Origin: Deltaproteobacteria bacterium
GTDB taxonomy: Bacteria > Desulfobacterota > Binatia > DP-6
DNA length: 5,406 nucleotides
Direction: 5' to 3'
NCBI GenBank assembly: GCA_005879205.1
Contig: VBLD01000350.1
Location: 1 to 5,406 of the forward strand
Below are positions 1 to 4,137 of this stretch, one piece after another. How positions within the stretch are numbered: position 1 is the stretch's first letter; each line of letters starts with the position of its first letter. A model generated the notes under the pieces. It did not search any database. It was not told where the DNA came from and saw only the letters and a program-made list of their open reading frames with translations. The position numbers and the translations under genes were made by a program.

Positions 1-180
1 ATCGTCGCCGCGCTCCGCAACGGTGACAAGGTGAACATCTCCGGCTTCGGCACGTTCGCGGTCTCGGCTCGCAAGGCGCGCACGGGCCGCAATCCGAAGA
101 CCGGAGAGACGATCCAGATCGCTGCCTCGAAGTCCGCGAAGTTCAAGGCCGGCAAGACCCTCAAGGACACGCTCAACTGA
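1..180 (+). CDS. HU-family DNA-binding protein, C-terminal part (5' end outside the window)
   Basis: This is the last 59 residues of a small histone-like nucleoid protein that bends and compacts DNA as a dimer. The frame is open from base 1 to a TGA at 178-180. Family hallmarks are visible: the GFGTF turn (residues 15-19 of the fragment), then RKARTGRNPKTG, the beta-arm with the invariant RNP whose proline inserts into the minor groove, then the closing segment FKAGKTLKD typical of HU C-termini. The missing N-terminus would be the helical dimerisation domain, about 30 residues. I prefer HU over IHF because of the ASKSAKFKAGKTLKD ending, but paralogues (HupA/HupB, IHF subunits) cannot be separated from this fragment. 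A tRNA-Val gene starts 13 nt after the stop, so the two are probably transcribed together. Confidence 0.93.
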   Translation: MVAALRNGDKVNISGFGTFAVSARKARTGRNPKTGETIQIAASKSAKFKAGKTLKDTLN

Positions 181-193
181 GGACGCGCACCGC

Positions 194-265
194 GGGCGGT
201 TAGCTCAGCGGGAGAGCATCGGCCTTACAAGCCGGGGGTCGGCCGTTCGATCCGGCCACCGCCCA
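194..265 (+). tRNA. tRNA-Val (anticodon UAC), no encoded CCA
   Basis: A complete 72-nt cloverleaf. The acceptor stem GGGCGGT (194-200) pairs perfectly with ACCGCCC (258-264), with A265 as discriminator. The D-arm is GCTC/GAGC with loop AGCGGGA, the anticodon stem TCGGC/GCCGG (one G-U pair) encloses loop CTTACAA with anticodon TAC, and the T-arm GGCCG/CGGCC encloses loop TTCGATC. The three bases after the discriminator are CTA rather than CCA, so the tail must be added post-transcriptionally, whereas tRNA-Asp in the same window has CCA encoded. The gene lies 13 nt after the HU stop codon and has no obvious promoter of its own, so it is probably processed out of the HU transcript. Confidence 0.97.
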
Positions 266-492
266 CTAGCATTCCCCGCTTACCGTGCGCCCGATGCCCT
301 GGCGAGCCAGGGAAGCGGCGTCCCCGCCCAGCCGCTTCCCGATGCCGTCGGCGTCATCGCGGGACCTCGGAGTTTGGCCTCCTCGGTGAGCTTGAGGAGC
401 GCCTGGATCAGCGGCGACATCGTCTGCGGCCCCACCGCTTCAACGACTTCGACACCCATGCGCGCGTCACGAAGGTGCTGCCTTGACTCCGT
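266..492 (-). pseudogene. Possible decayed minus-strand reading frame, function unknown
   Basis: No intact gene is present, but two adjoining minus-strand segments read like protein in different frames. The upstream segment (about 492 down to 361) reads through RDARMGVEVVEAVG and SPLIQALLKLTEEAKLRG. The downstream segment (about 360 down to 266) reads DDADGIGKRLGGDAASLARQ and stops at TAG (268-266), directly abutting the 3' end of tRNA-Val. A single-base indel near 355-365 would join them. Both segments have the G/C-rich third positions of coding DNA and amphipathic, alanine-rich helical character. I do not recognise a family. It may equally be chance openness in GC-rich DNA, particularly as hairpins at 297-340 impose sequence symmetry. 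Confidence 0.25.
297..340. other. Two overlapping hairpins downstream of tRNA-Val
   Basis: CCCTGG (297-302) pairs with CCAGGG (307-312) around a CGAG tetraloop. A second perfect 10-bp inverted repeat, GGGAAGCGGC (310-319) with GCCGCTTCCC (331-340), has an 11-nt loop. The two share bases 310-312, so they can form together only if one is slightly frayed. There is no T-tract, so a classical intrinsic terminator is not supported. A 3' boundary or processing structure for the HU/tRNA-Val transcript is one possible reading. The structure also overlaps a possible minus-strand gene remnant. Confidence 0.5.
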
Positions 493-772
493 CCGGGTGG
501 TAACCGGGCCTTCGCACAGCGGAGGACGATGTGGGGGCGGATATCCCTTTTTTGCAGTGCTCCTTCGAACCGTGCGGAGGCTATTCGGGCGCGAGGCGGT
601 CTCGGACGGAGACAGGCGGAGCGAATATCTCCGGTCACCCGCATTGCGCCGTCATCGCCAGTCCGATACATTGCGTGCGAGGCCGTTCAGAGCCCCGCAG
701 CGCGACCTGGCAGGGGCGTCCGTTCCCTACCCACGTGTGCTCGGCGCGGACTCCGAAAAGGAGATTCGTGCT
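493..772. other. Region without a supported gene, upstream of the small-protein operon
   Basis: About 280 nt with no convincing coding frame on either strand. Open frames here are unlike any protein I recognise and have no good ribosome binding sites. A long plus-strand frame runs through this stretch into the gene starting at 773, but its upstream part has an arginine- and serine-rich composition typical of non-coding high-GC DNA. The region probably holds the promoter and leader of the downstream operon. Confidence 0.4.
644..672 (+). promoter_or_regulatory. Candidate sigma70-type promoter for the small-protein operon
   Basis: TTGCGC (644-649) and TACATT (667-672) are separated by exactly 17 bp, matching the -35 consensus at 3 of 6 positions and the -10 consensus at 4 of 6. 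Transcription would begin near 679-680 and leave a leader of roughly 90 nt before the start codon at 773. The match is modest and was found by eye, so it is only a candidate. Confidence 0.25.
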
Positions 773-1066
773 ATGGTCACACGCGATGCCGACGACCTCG
801 TACCGTTCCAGGACGTGAGGGTCATCAGGTCGACGGTGCCAGCCCTGCTCTGCAGGATCGCGGGGAGGAGCATCTGGCTCTCGCGTCGCCACATCAGCGG
901 CAAACTCTGGGGCACGGGCGATCGCGGTAAGCTCTTCATCCGACGCTGGGTTGCTCGCGAGCGGCACTTGATCGACCTGCACGGCGTGGCGATCACGGCG
1001 GCCGCGCCACCACTCGCGCGGGTGCGACTGCCGGTTCGGCTGTACCTAGTGCGAGGAGACCATTGA
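773..1066 (+). CDS. Small hypothetical protein (97 aa), first gene of a four-gene operon
   Basis: Function unknown. The ATG at 773 is preceded by a strong Shine-Dalgarno sequence AAGGAG (758-763) at 9-nt spacing, which is why this start is chosen over upstream in-frame codons. Residues 10-70 look like a compact, beta-rich domain: VPFQDVRVIRST, ALLCRIAGRSIWLSRRHI, then GDRGKLFIRRWVARERHLID. This alternation of hydrophobic strands with a conserved-looking LLC and IWL resembles, from memory, small uncharacterised bacterial proteins with a VEFHDVxIxxxTxxALLC-like start and a WIPxSxI-like middle; I cannot name a family. The C-terminal 27 residues are alanine- and arginine-rich and less structured. 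There is no signal peptide or membrane segment, so it is probably cytoplasmic. The stop is at 1064-1066, one base before the next start, which points to translational coupling. Confidence 0.72.
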   Translation: MVTRDADDLVPFQDVRVIRSTVPALLCRIAGRSIWLSRRHISGKLWGTGDRGKLFIRRWVARERHLIDLHGVAITAAAPPLARVRLPVRLYLVRGDH

Positions 1067-1067
1067 C

Positions 1068-1259
1068 GTGCGCAACCGTCTCGTCCAGATGCTAGCGCGC
1101 CATTGGGCGGCGTTTCGGAACCGAAGAGACACGGCGCATCGTCCCATCGCGAAGACAGATGGGACTCACGAGAGCATCCGTCGAGCGGAGGCGCGCCGAC
1201 GTTTCTGGGCCGAGCTGCGCGCGGGACAGCTCGAGGCAGAAGCCCAGTGCTCGAAGTGA
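1068..1259 (+). CDS. Small basic hypothetical protein (63 aa), second gene of the operon
   Basis: Function unknown. It starts at GTG 1068, one nucleotide after the TGA of the previous gene, with GAGGAG (1053-1058) upstream at 9-nt spacing; that sequence lies inside the preceding gene. The protein is strongly basic, with an N-terminal RNRLVQMLARHWAAFRNRRD segment, a short polar linker, and a C-terminal helix rich in Arg, Glu and Ala (residues about 36-60, RRAEARRRFWAELRAGQ) that could be a short coiled coil or nucleic-acid-contacting helix. It ends at TGA 1257-1259, which overlaps the next gene's GTG. The start signal and tight packing support a real gene, but the sequence alone is low in information. 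Confidence 0.6.
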   Translation: MRNRLVQMLARHWAAFRNRRDTAHRPIAKTDGTHESIRRAEARRRFWAELRAGQLEAEAQCSK

Positions 1260-1552
1260 TCCCCGTCGTCGTACCGTGTCAGTACTTTCGCCGTGGCAAC
1301 GCGGGACCTGAACCGCACAAACGGCTGATGGCAGCCGTGCTGCAAACCGCCGTCGATGACCGGTGGGGCTCCGTCTACCGACGAGTGCCGCGGCATGGGA
1401 CTCCGACCCACATTCAGGCGGTGCGCCGGGCAAACGCGTACCTGGCGAGCACGGATCGTGCATGGCCGTTCAGCTTCGAGAACCTTTGCGAGGCCCTCGG
1501 TCTTGATCCCACGTCCATACGGCTGCAGCTACAGAGGGAGCGGAGCACATGA
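1256..1552 (+). CDS. Hypothetical protein with WPFSFENLCEALGLDP motif (98 aa), third gene of the operon
   Basis: Function unknown. The GTG at 1256 overlaps the previous stop as GTGA, and no strong Shine-Dalgarno sequence is visible, so translation is probably coupled. A longer in-frame extension back to 1103 exists but would overlap most of the second gene, so it is not used. After PEPHKRLMAAVLQTAVDD (a helix from about residue 19), the protein has an RAWPFSFENLCEALGLDP block (residues 69-86) and a final basic helix SIRLQLQRER. From memory, small proteins with a DWPFSFENxCExLGLDP-like ending recur in deltaproteobacterial and related genomes. The tail could be a helix-turn-helix-like element (LCEALGLDPTSIRLQL), suggesting a DNA-binding or phage-like regulatory role, but this is inference. 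It ends at TGA 1550-1552, overlapping the next ATG. Confidence 0.75.
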   Translation: MIPVVVPCQYFRRGNAGPEPHKRLMAAVLQTAVDDRWGSVYRRVPRHGTPTHIQAVRRANAYLASTDRAWPFSFENLCEALGLDPTSIRLQLQRERST

Positions 1553-1758
1553 CGGGACGATCGAGGCAAGCCAATCCATGCGACAACATGAATCATCGAC
1601 GTGCGAACGCGCCCGTGGGGCATTGCCCGCAGTGCGGCGGAGTCGTGAATGATCGCATTCGTGTCGCGCCATGCAGCGAGTCCAACCATGCAGCCGCGCG
1701 GCGGCACCAGTCGGTATTCTGCGTCGATTGCGGCGCGCAGTTGATCCTCGGTCGGTGA
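1549..1758 (+). CDS. Small zinc-ribbon protein (69 aa), fourth gene of the operon
   Basis: A small protein with a likely zinc-binding site: Cys26-x2-Cys29 (HCPQCGG) and Cys58-x2-Cys61 (FCVDCGAQL), with Cys42 and His47 in the loop (APCSESNH). The biological role is unknown. From memory, it resembles short uncharacterised proteins with an MNHRRxNxPVRFCPxCGExVN-like start and a YCVxCGEQLI-like end. ATG 1549 overlaps the previous stop as ATGA, with AGGGAG (1535-1540) at 8-nt spacing. An alternative start at ATG 1588 (MNHRRANAPV) matches the remembered family start better but has a weak ribosome binding site, so the first 13 residues are uncertain. It is cytoplasmic, with no signal or membrane segments. 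Its place at the end of the overlapping set implies co-expression with the three upstream genes. Confidence 0.8.
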   Translation: MTGRSRQANPCDNMNHRRANAPVGHCPQCGGVVNDRIRVAPCSESNHAAARRHQSVFCVDCGAQLILGR

Positions 1759-2036
1759 CCGCCGTGGGAGCCATTGCGCGGTGGCGATGCTCGGCAACCA
1801 CCTACCGCGTCAGTGCGGCATCGTCACGTTCACCACTGATCTGAGCGACTCTTCAGGCTGACCCAGAACGCTATCCGGAAGAGCTCTGGGAGATCGAGGA
1901 TCCAGATCAGGCGCAAACCGCGGGCCTTGCCGACGTGCACCCCCGCTGCCATGCCGGGAGCATCGTCCCCAACGGGCAGGTTTCCGCCGCTGCAGCATTG
2001 CGACGCGCGCGTTGCGGTCCCGGGATCACCCTTCAG
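1759..2036. other. Region with no intact gene between the small-protein operon and tRNA-Asp
   Basis: I see no complete coding region with a start signal here, no recognisable terminator with a T-tract, and no copy of the tRNA-Val 3' end that would mark an attachment site. The stretch includes one partial open frame that looks like protein (listed separately) and leads into a candidate promoter for tRNA-Asp. Confidence 0.5.
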
Positions 2037-2069
2037 TTGCAAGACGGCCCGCGCTCCGCTACTAGCTAA
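1845..2069 (+). pseudogene. Possible start-less gene fragment, function unknown
   Basis: After a TGA at 1842-1844 the plus strand stays open for 74 codons to TAA 2067-2069 without an ATG. The first third reads like real protein: ADPERYPEELWEIEDPDQAQ, followed by TAGLADVHP. The remainder is less convincing. A different frame just upstream opens with ATG 1788 and runs to TGA 1858-1860, so an indel near 1840-1860 could have broken a short gene. I do not recognise the family. The tail overlaps the candidate tRNA-Asp promoter, which argues that the frame's 3' part is not functional. Confidence 0.22.
2037..2065 (+). promoter_or_regulatory. Candidate promoter for tRNA-Asp and the rplM-rpsI transcript
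   Basis: TTGCAA (2037-2042) and TACTAG (2060-2065) are separated by 17 bp. The first matches the -35 consensus at 4 of 6 positions; the second matches the -10 consensus at 3 of 6. Initiation would fall near 2072-2074, inside the palindrome just before the tRNA. It is placed where a promoter is expected, but the -10 match is poor. Confidence 0.3.
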
Positions 2070-2070
2070 C

Positions 2071-2084
2071 GCTTCCTAGGAAGC
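2071..2084. repeat. Perfect 14-bp palindrome two bases before tRNA-Asp
   Basis: GCTTCCTAGGAAGC equals its own reverse complement across all 14 bases. It ends at 2084, and the tRNA begins at 2087. As DNA it could be an operator or a recombination site; as RNA it could only form a 5-bp stem with a CUAG loop in the tRNA leader. Function unknown. Confidence 0.6.
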
Positions 2085-2086
2085 AC

Positions 2087-2163
2087 GGGGTCGTAGTTCA
2101 GTTGGTTAGAACGCCTGCCTGTCACGCAGGAGGTCGCGAGTTCGAGTCTCGTCGGCCCCGCCA
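2087..2163 (+). tRNA. tRNA-Asp (anticodon GUC) with encoded CCA
   Basis: A complete 77-nt tRNA including the 3' CCA (2161-2163). The acceptor GGGGTCG (2087-2093) pairs with CGGCCCC (2153-2159) with one G-U pair, and G2160 is the discriminator typical of tRNA-Asp. The D-arm is GTTC/GAAC with loop AGTTGGTTA, the anticodon stem CCTGC/GCAGG holds loop CTGTCAC (anticodon GTC), and the T-arm GCGAG/CTCGT holds TTCGAGT. It sits 56 nt upstream of rplM on the same strand and may be processed from a joint tRNA-mRNA transcript. Confidence 0.98.
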
Positions 2164-2167
2164 TTTG

Positions 2168-2198
2168 CGAAGGGACGTGCGCGGCGGGCGTCCCTTCG
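2168..2198 (+). other. 10-bp perfect hairpin between tRNA-Asp and rplM
   Basis: CGAAGGGACG (2168-2177) and CGTCCCTTCG (2189-2198) form a perfect 10-bp stem with an 11-nt loop. It starts 4 nt after the tRNA CCA and ends 21 nt before the first rplM ATG. There is no U-tract afterwards, so intrinsic termination is not well supported. Plausible roles are a 3' processing or partial-termination structure for the tRNA, or a leader element for rplM. In E. coli, L13 autoregulates rplM-rpsI through its mRNA leader; I cannot show that this hairpin corresponds to that operator. Confidence 0.55.
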
Positions 2199-2219
2199 AG
2201 ACGAATCGCTGAGCCGGGC

Positions 2220-2635
2220 ATGTCGACGACACGGATGACGAGAAATCTGAGCGCGGAGGACGCACGTGCGGCTCGTGGCTGGTACGTGGCCGATGCCGAC
2301 GGGAAGGTGCTCGGGAGACTCGCGTCCCGCATTGCTTCGGTGCTGCGCGGCAAAACGAATCCATGGTGGTCAATGCAGCCAAGATCCGCCTGACCGGGCG
2401 AAAGCTGGCCACCAAAGAATACCTGCGTCATACGGAGTATCCGGGAGGCATTCGGCGGGCCACCGCCGGCGAGGTCCTCGCCAAGCACCCGACGCGCCTT
2501 ATCCGCGAAGCGGTGGAAGGTATGTTGCCGAAGAACCGCCTCGGCCGGCGCCTGGCGACGAAGCTCAAGGTCTACCCGGGACCCGAGCATCCACATCGCG
2601 CGCAGAAGCCGGCCCCTCTACCCGACGTGGGGTAA
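2220..2635 (+). pseudogene. rplM: 50S ribosomal protein L13 gene, disrupted by an internal ~37-nt loss and frameshift
   Basis: L13 is an early-assembling large-subunit ribosomal protein. The N-terminal part reads from ATG 2220 (or ATG 2235, which gives a more typical N-terminal length) through GWYVADADGKVLGRLASRIA to LRGKTNP at 2362. That frame then runs into non-family sequence and a TGA at 2393-2395. The rest of L13 continues in another frame from ATG 2363 to TAA 2633-2635: MVVNAAKIRLTGRK, YLRHTEYPGG, EGMLPKNRLGRRLATKLKVY, PGPEHPHRAQ, all canonical. Compared with the family, 12 residues plus one base (37 nt) are missing between GKTNP and MVVNA, the place of the conserved TPHVDTGD segment. 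Because sequence is absent, ribosomal frameshifting could not restore it. rpsI follows 6 nt later. An assembly or sequencing error is likely because L13 is normally single-copy and important for growth, but a true lesion cannot be excluded. Confidence 0.9.
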
Positions 2636-2641
2636 TTTGCC

Positions 2642-3040
2642 ATGGCCGATCGCGTCACCGTGCTCTGGGGAACCGGCAAGCGAAAGTCGTCGGTCGCGCG
2701 CGTGCGCCTGCAGCCGGGCGACGGCACGATCGTCGTCAACGATCGTCCGCTCGACGGCTACTTCGGCCGCGAGACCTCGCGCATGATCGTGCAACAGCCG
2801 TTCGAGGTCACGTCCACGCAGGGAAGCTACCGGGCGGACGTGAATGTCCGCGGTGGGGGCGTGTCGGCGCAAGCGGTCGCCATCCGGCACGGCATCACGC
2901 GCGCGCTCCTCGAGGCCAATCCCGATTTCCGCTCTCCGCTCAAGAAGGCCGGCTTCATCACGCGTGACTCGCGCGAGGTGGAGCGCAAGAAGTACGGCCG
3001 CCACAAGGCTCGTAAGCGGCCGCAGTACTCGAAGCGCTGA
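2642..3040 (+). CDS. rpsI: 30S ribosomal protein S9
   Basis: A 132-residue S9, a normal bacterial length, located in the small-subunit head with its C-terminal tail reaching the P-site tRNA. Diagnostic blocks are GTGKRKSSVARVRLQPG near the N-terminus (residues 10-26), DGYFGRETSRM, the glycine-rich RGGGVSAQAVAIRHGITRAL (about 70-89), RDSREVERKKYGRHKARK, and the terminal QYSKR, whose last Ser-Lys-Arg is the conserved P-site-contacting end. ATG 2642 follows the rplM stop by 6 nt, so translation is probably coupled; the local Shine-Dalgarno match is weak (GGGG about 8 nt upstream). The gene is intact, in contrast to rplM immediately before it. Confidence 0.98.
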   Translation: MADRVTVLWGTGKRKSSVARVRLQPGDGTIVVNDRPLDGYFGRETSRMIVQQPFEVTSTQGSYRADVNVRGGGVSAQAVAIRHGITRALLEANPDFRSPLKKAGFITRDSREVERKKYGRHKARKRPQYSKR

Positions 3041-3053
3041 CTGAGCCGCCGTT

Positions 3054-3070
3054 GCGCGCTCGACGCGCGC
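3054..3070 (+). other. Short GC hairpin between rpsI and argC
   Basis: GCGCGC (3054-3059) and GCGCGC (3065-3070) flank a 5-nt loop (TCGAC), 14 nt after the rpsI stop and 5 nt before the AGGG (3076-3079) that probably serves as the argC ribosome binding site. With no U-tract it is not a clear terminator. It could damp read-through from the ribosomal genes or affect argC translation; low-complexity GC sequence makes chance possible. Confidence 0.35.
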
Positions 3071-3086
3071 TGCGTAGGGTACGCGA

Positions 3087-4133
3087 ATGGAGGCGGTTCA
3101 ACCGGCGACGCGCACGCCCGTCTCGGTACTCGGCGCCACGGGCTACACGGGCGTGGAACTGCTCAGGCTTCTCGCCCAGCACCCTGCGGTCGAGCTCGCC
3201 TACCTTTCCTCGGAGCAGTATCGGGGCCAGCGCGTGTCCGACGTGTATCCATTCCTCTCCGGTCTCGTCGACGAGACGCTCGGCGCACCGGAGCCCGCCG
3301 CCGCGGCCAGGGGCGAGGTCGTCTTCACCGCGTTGCCTCACGGGGCCGCGGCCCCGCTGGCGCGCGAGCTCCTGCGGCGCGGGCGGCGAGTGATCGATCT
3401 GTCACCCGACTTCCGGCTCCACGATCCTGACGTCTACGGACGCTGGTACGGCGAGCACACGGCGCCCGAGCTGCTGCCGCAGGCAGTCTACGGGCTTCCA
3501 GAGCTCCATCGCGAGCGCCTACGCCCGGCACGGCTCGTCGCCAATCCCGGCTGCTACCCGACCGCTGCTCTCCTCGGCCTCGCCCCGCTCGCGCGGGCCG
3601 GGCTGCTCACCACGCCGGCGATCATCGACGCCAAGTCCGGCACTACGCGCGCGGGTCGGGCCGCCAAGGTCGAACAGCTCTTCGCCGAGGTGAACGAGAA
3701 CTTCCGCCCGTACGGGATCGCCGCCCATCGTCACGGACCGGAGATCGAGCAAGAGCTGGCCCTGGCCGGCGCCGCCGCTCCACCCCTCTTCGTGCCACAC
3801 CTGCTTCCGGTGAGCCGCGGCATTCTCGCGACCATGTACGTACGGGTCTCGGGCCAAAAGCCGCCGCTCGATTCCCTGTTCGAGACGGCCTATGCGCAGG
3901 AACCGTTCGTCGTCCTTCGCGGTGACGGGCCACCTCCGGAGCTGCGCGAGGTTCGGGGGACGAACCGCTGCGTGCTCGGCTGGCGCTGGGACGAGGCGAC
4001 GGGGCACGCGGTCGTGGTGAGTGCCATCGACAATCTGGGGAAGGGTGCGGCGGGGCAGGCGGTGCAGTGTCTGAACATTCTGCTCGGCCTGCCGGAGACG
4101 ACGGGTCTCGAGTCACCGGCTCTGGTGCCTTGA
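3087..4133 (+). CDS. argC: N-acetyl-gamma-glutamyl-phosphate reductase
   Basis: ArgC carries out the NADPH-dependent reduction of N-acetylglutamyl-5-phosphate to N-acetylglutamate semialdehyde, the third step of arginine (ornithine) biosynthesis, in the cytoplasm. At 348 residues it has the usual length. The N-terminal Rossmann fold shows VLGATGYTGVELLRLL (residues 14-29, GxTGYxG nucleotide-binding loop), then FTALPHG and VIDLSPDFR (102-110). The catalytic cysteine is Cys156 in NPGCYPTA. Other family signatures are DAKSGTTRAGR (181-191), the HRHGPEIEQEL active-site histidine block (214-224), FVPHLLPVSRGILAT (235-249) and the C-terminal IDNLGKGAAGQAVQ (314-327). ATG 3087 is chosen because AGGG (3076-3079) lies 7 nt upstream and the glycine loop then sits at the normal distance. 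It lies 46 nt after rpsI and converges on lptG. The rpsI-argC neighbourhood recurs in deltaproteobacterial-type genomes, as far as I recall. Confidence 0.98.
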   Translation: MEAVQPATRTPVSVLGATGYTGVELLRLLAQHPAVELAYLSSEQYRGQRVSDVYPFLSGLVDETLGAPEPAAAARGEVVFTALPHGAAAPLARELLRRGRRVIDLSPDFRLHDPDVYGRWYGEHTAPELLPQAVYGLPELHRERLRPARLVANPGCYPTAALLGLAPLARAGLLTTPAIIDAKSGTTRAGRAAKVEQLFAEVNENFRPYGIAAHRHGPEIEQELALAGAAAPPLFVPHLLPVSRGILATMYVRVSGQKPPLDSLFETAYAQEPFVVLRGDGPPPELREVRGTNRCVLGWRWDEATGHAVVVSAIDNLGKGAAGQAVQCLNILLGLPETTGLESPALVP

Positions 4134-4137
4134 CGAT

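Noticed and set aside
374..772. Upstream in-frame extension of the gene starting at 773
   Set aside because: No ribosome binding site at the far start; composition is arginine/serine-rich and unlike the real domain; a strong Shine-Dalgarno sequence sits directly before ATG 773.
1103..1255. Upstream extension of the third operon gene
   Set aside because: It would overlap nearly all of the second gene in another frame; the coupled GTG at 1256 gives a tidy four-base overlap.
1755..1846. A 30-codon frame starting GTG 1755, overlapping the zinc-ribbon stop as GTGA
   Set aside because: The overlap pattern is tempting, but the translation is short, low in information and shows no motif.
1830..2042. 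Minus-strand 70-codon frame before tRNA-Asp
   Set aside because: No ribosome binding site and no family resemblance; the composition looks non-coding.
258..2070. Attachment-site direct repeats flanking the accessory region
   Set aside because: Only a six-base ACTAGC match (265-270 and 2061-2066) was found by eye, which is expected by chance; no copy of the tRNA-Val 3' end occurs near the right edge.
2066..2596. Minus-strand open frames with TRLELATSC and RRDSNSRPPA segments across tRNA-Asp
   Set aside because: These are antisense translations of the tRNA-Asp gene, a known recurring false protein in databases, and they also overlap rplM.
2266..2967. Long plus-strand frame (233 codons) across rplM and rpsI
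   Set aside because: Out-of-frame shadow of the ribosomal genes; the real L13 and S9 frames are unmistakable.
3519..4116. Long minus-strand frames opposite argC
   Set aside because: Shadows created by high GC third positions of argC; arginine-rich with no recognisable domain.
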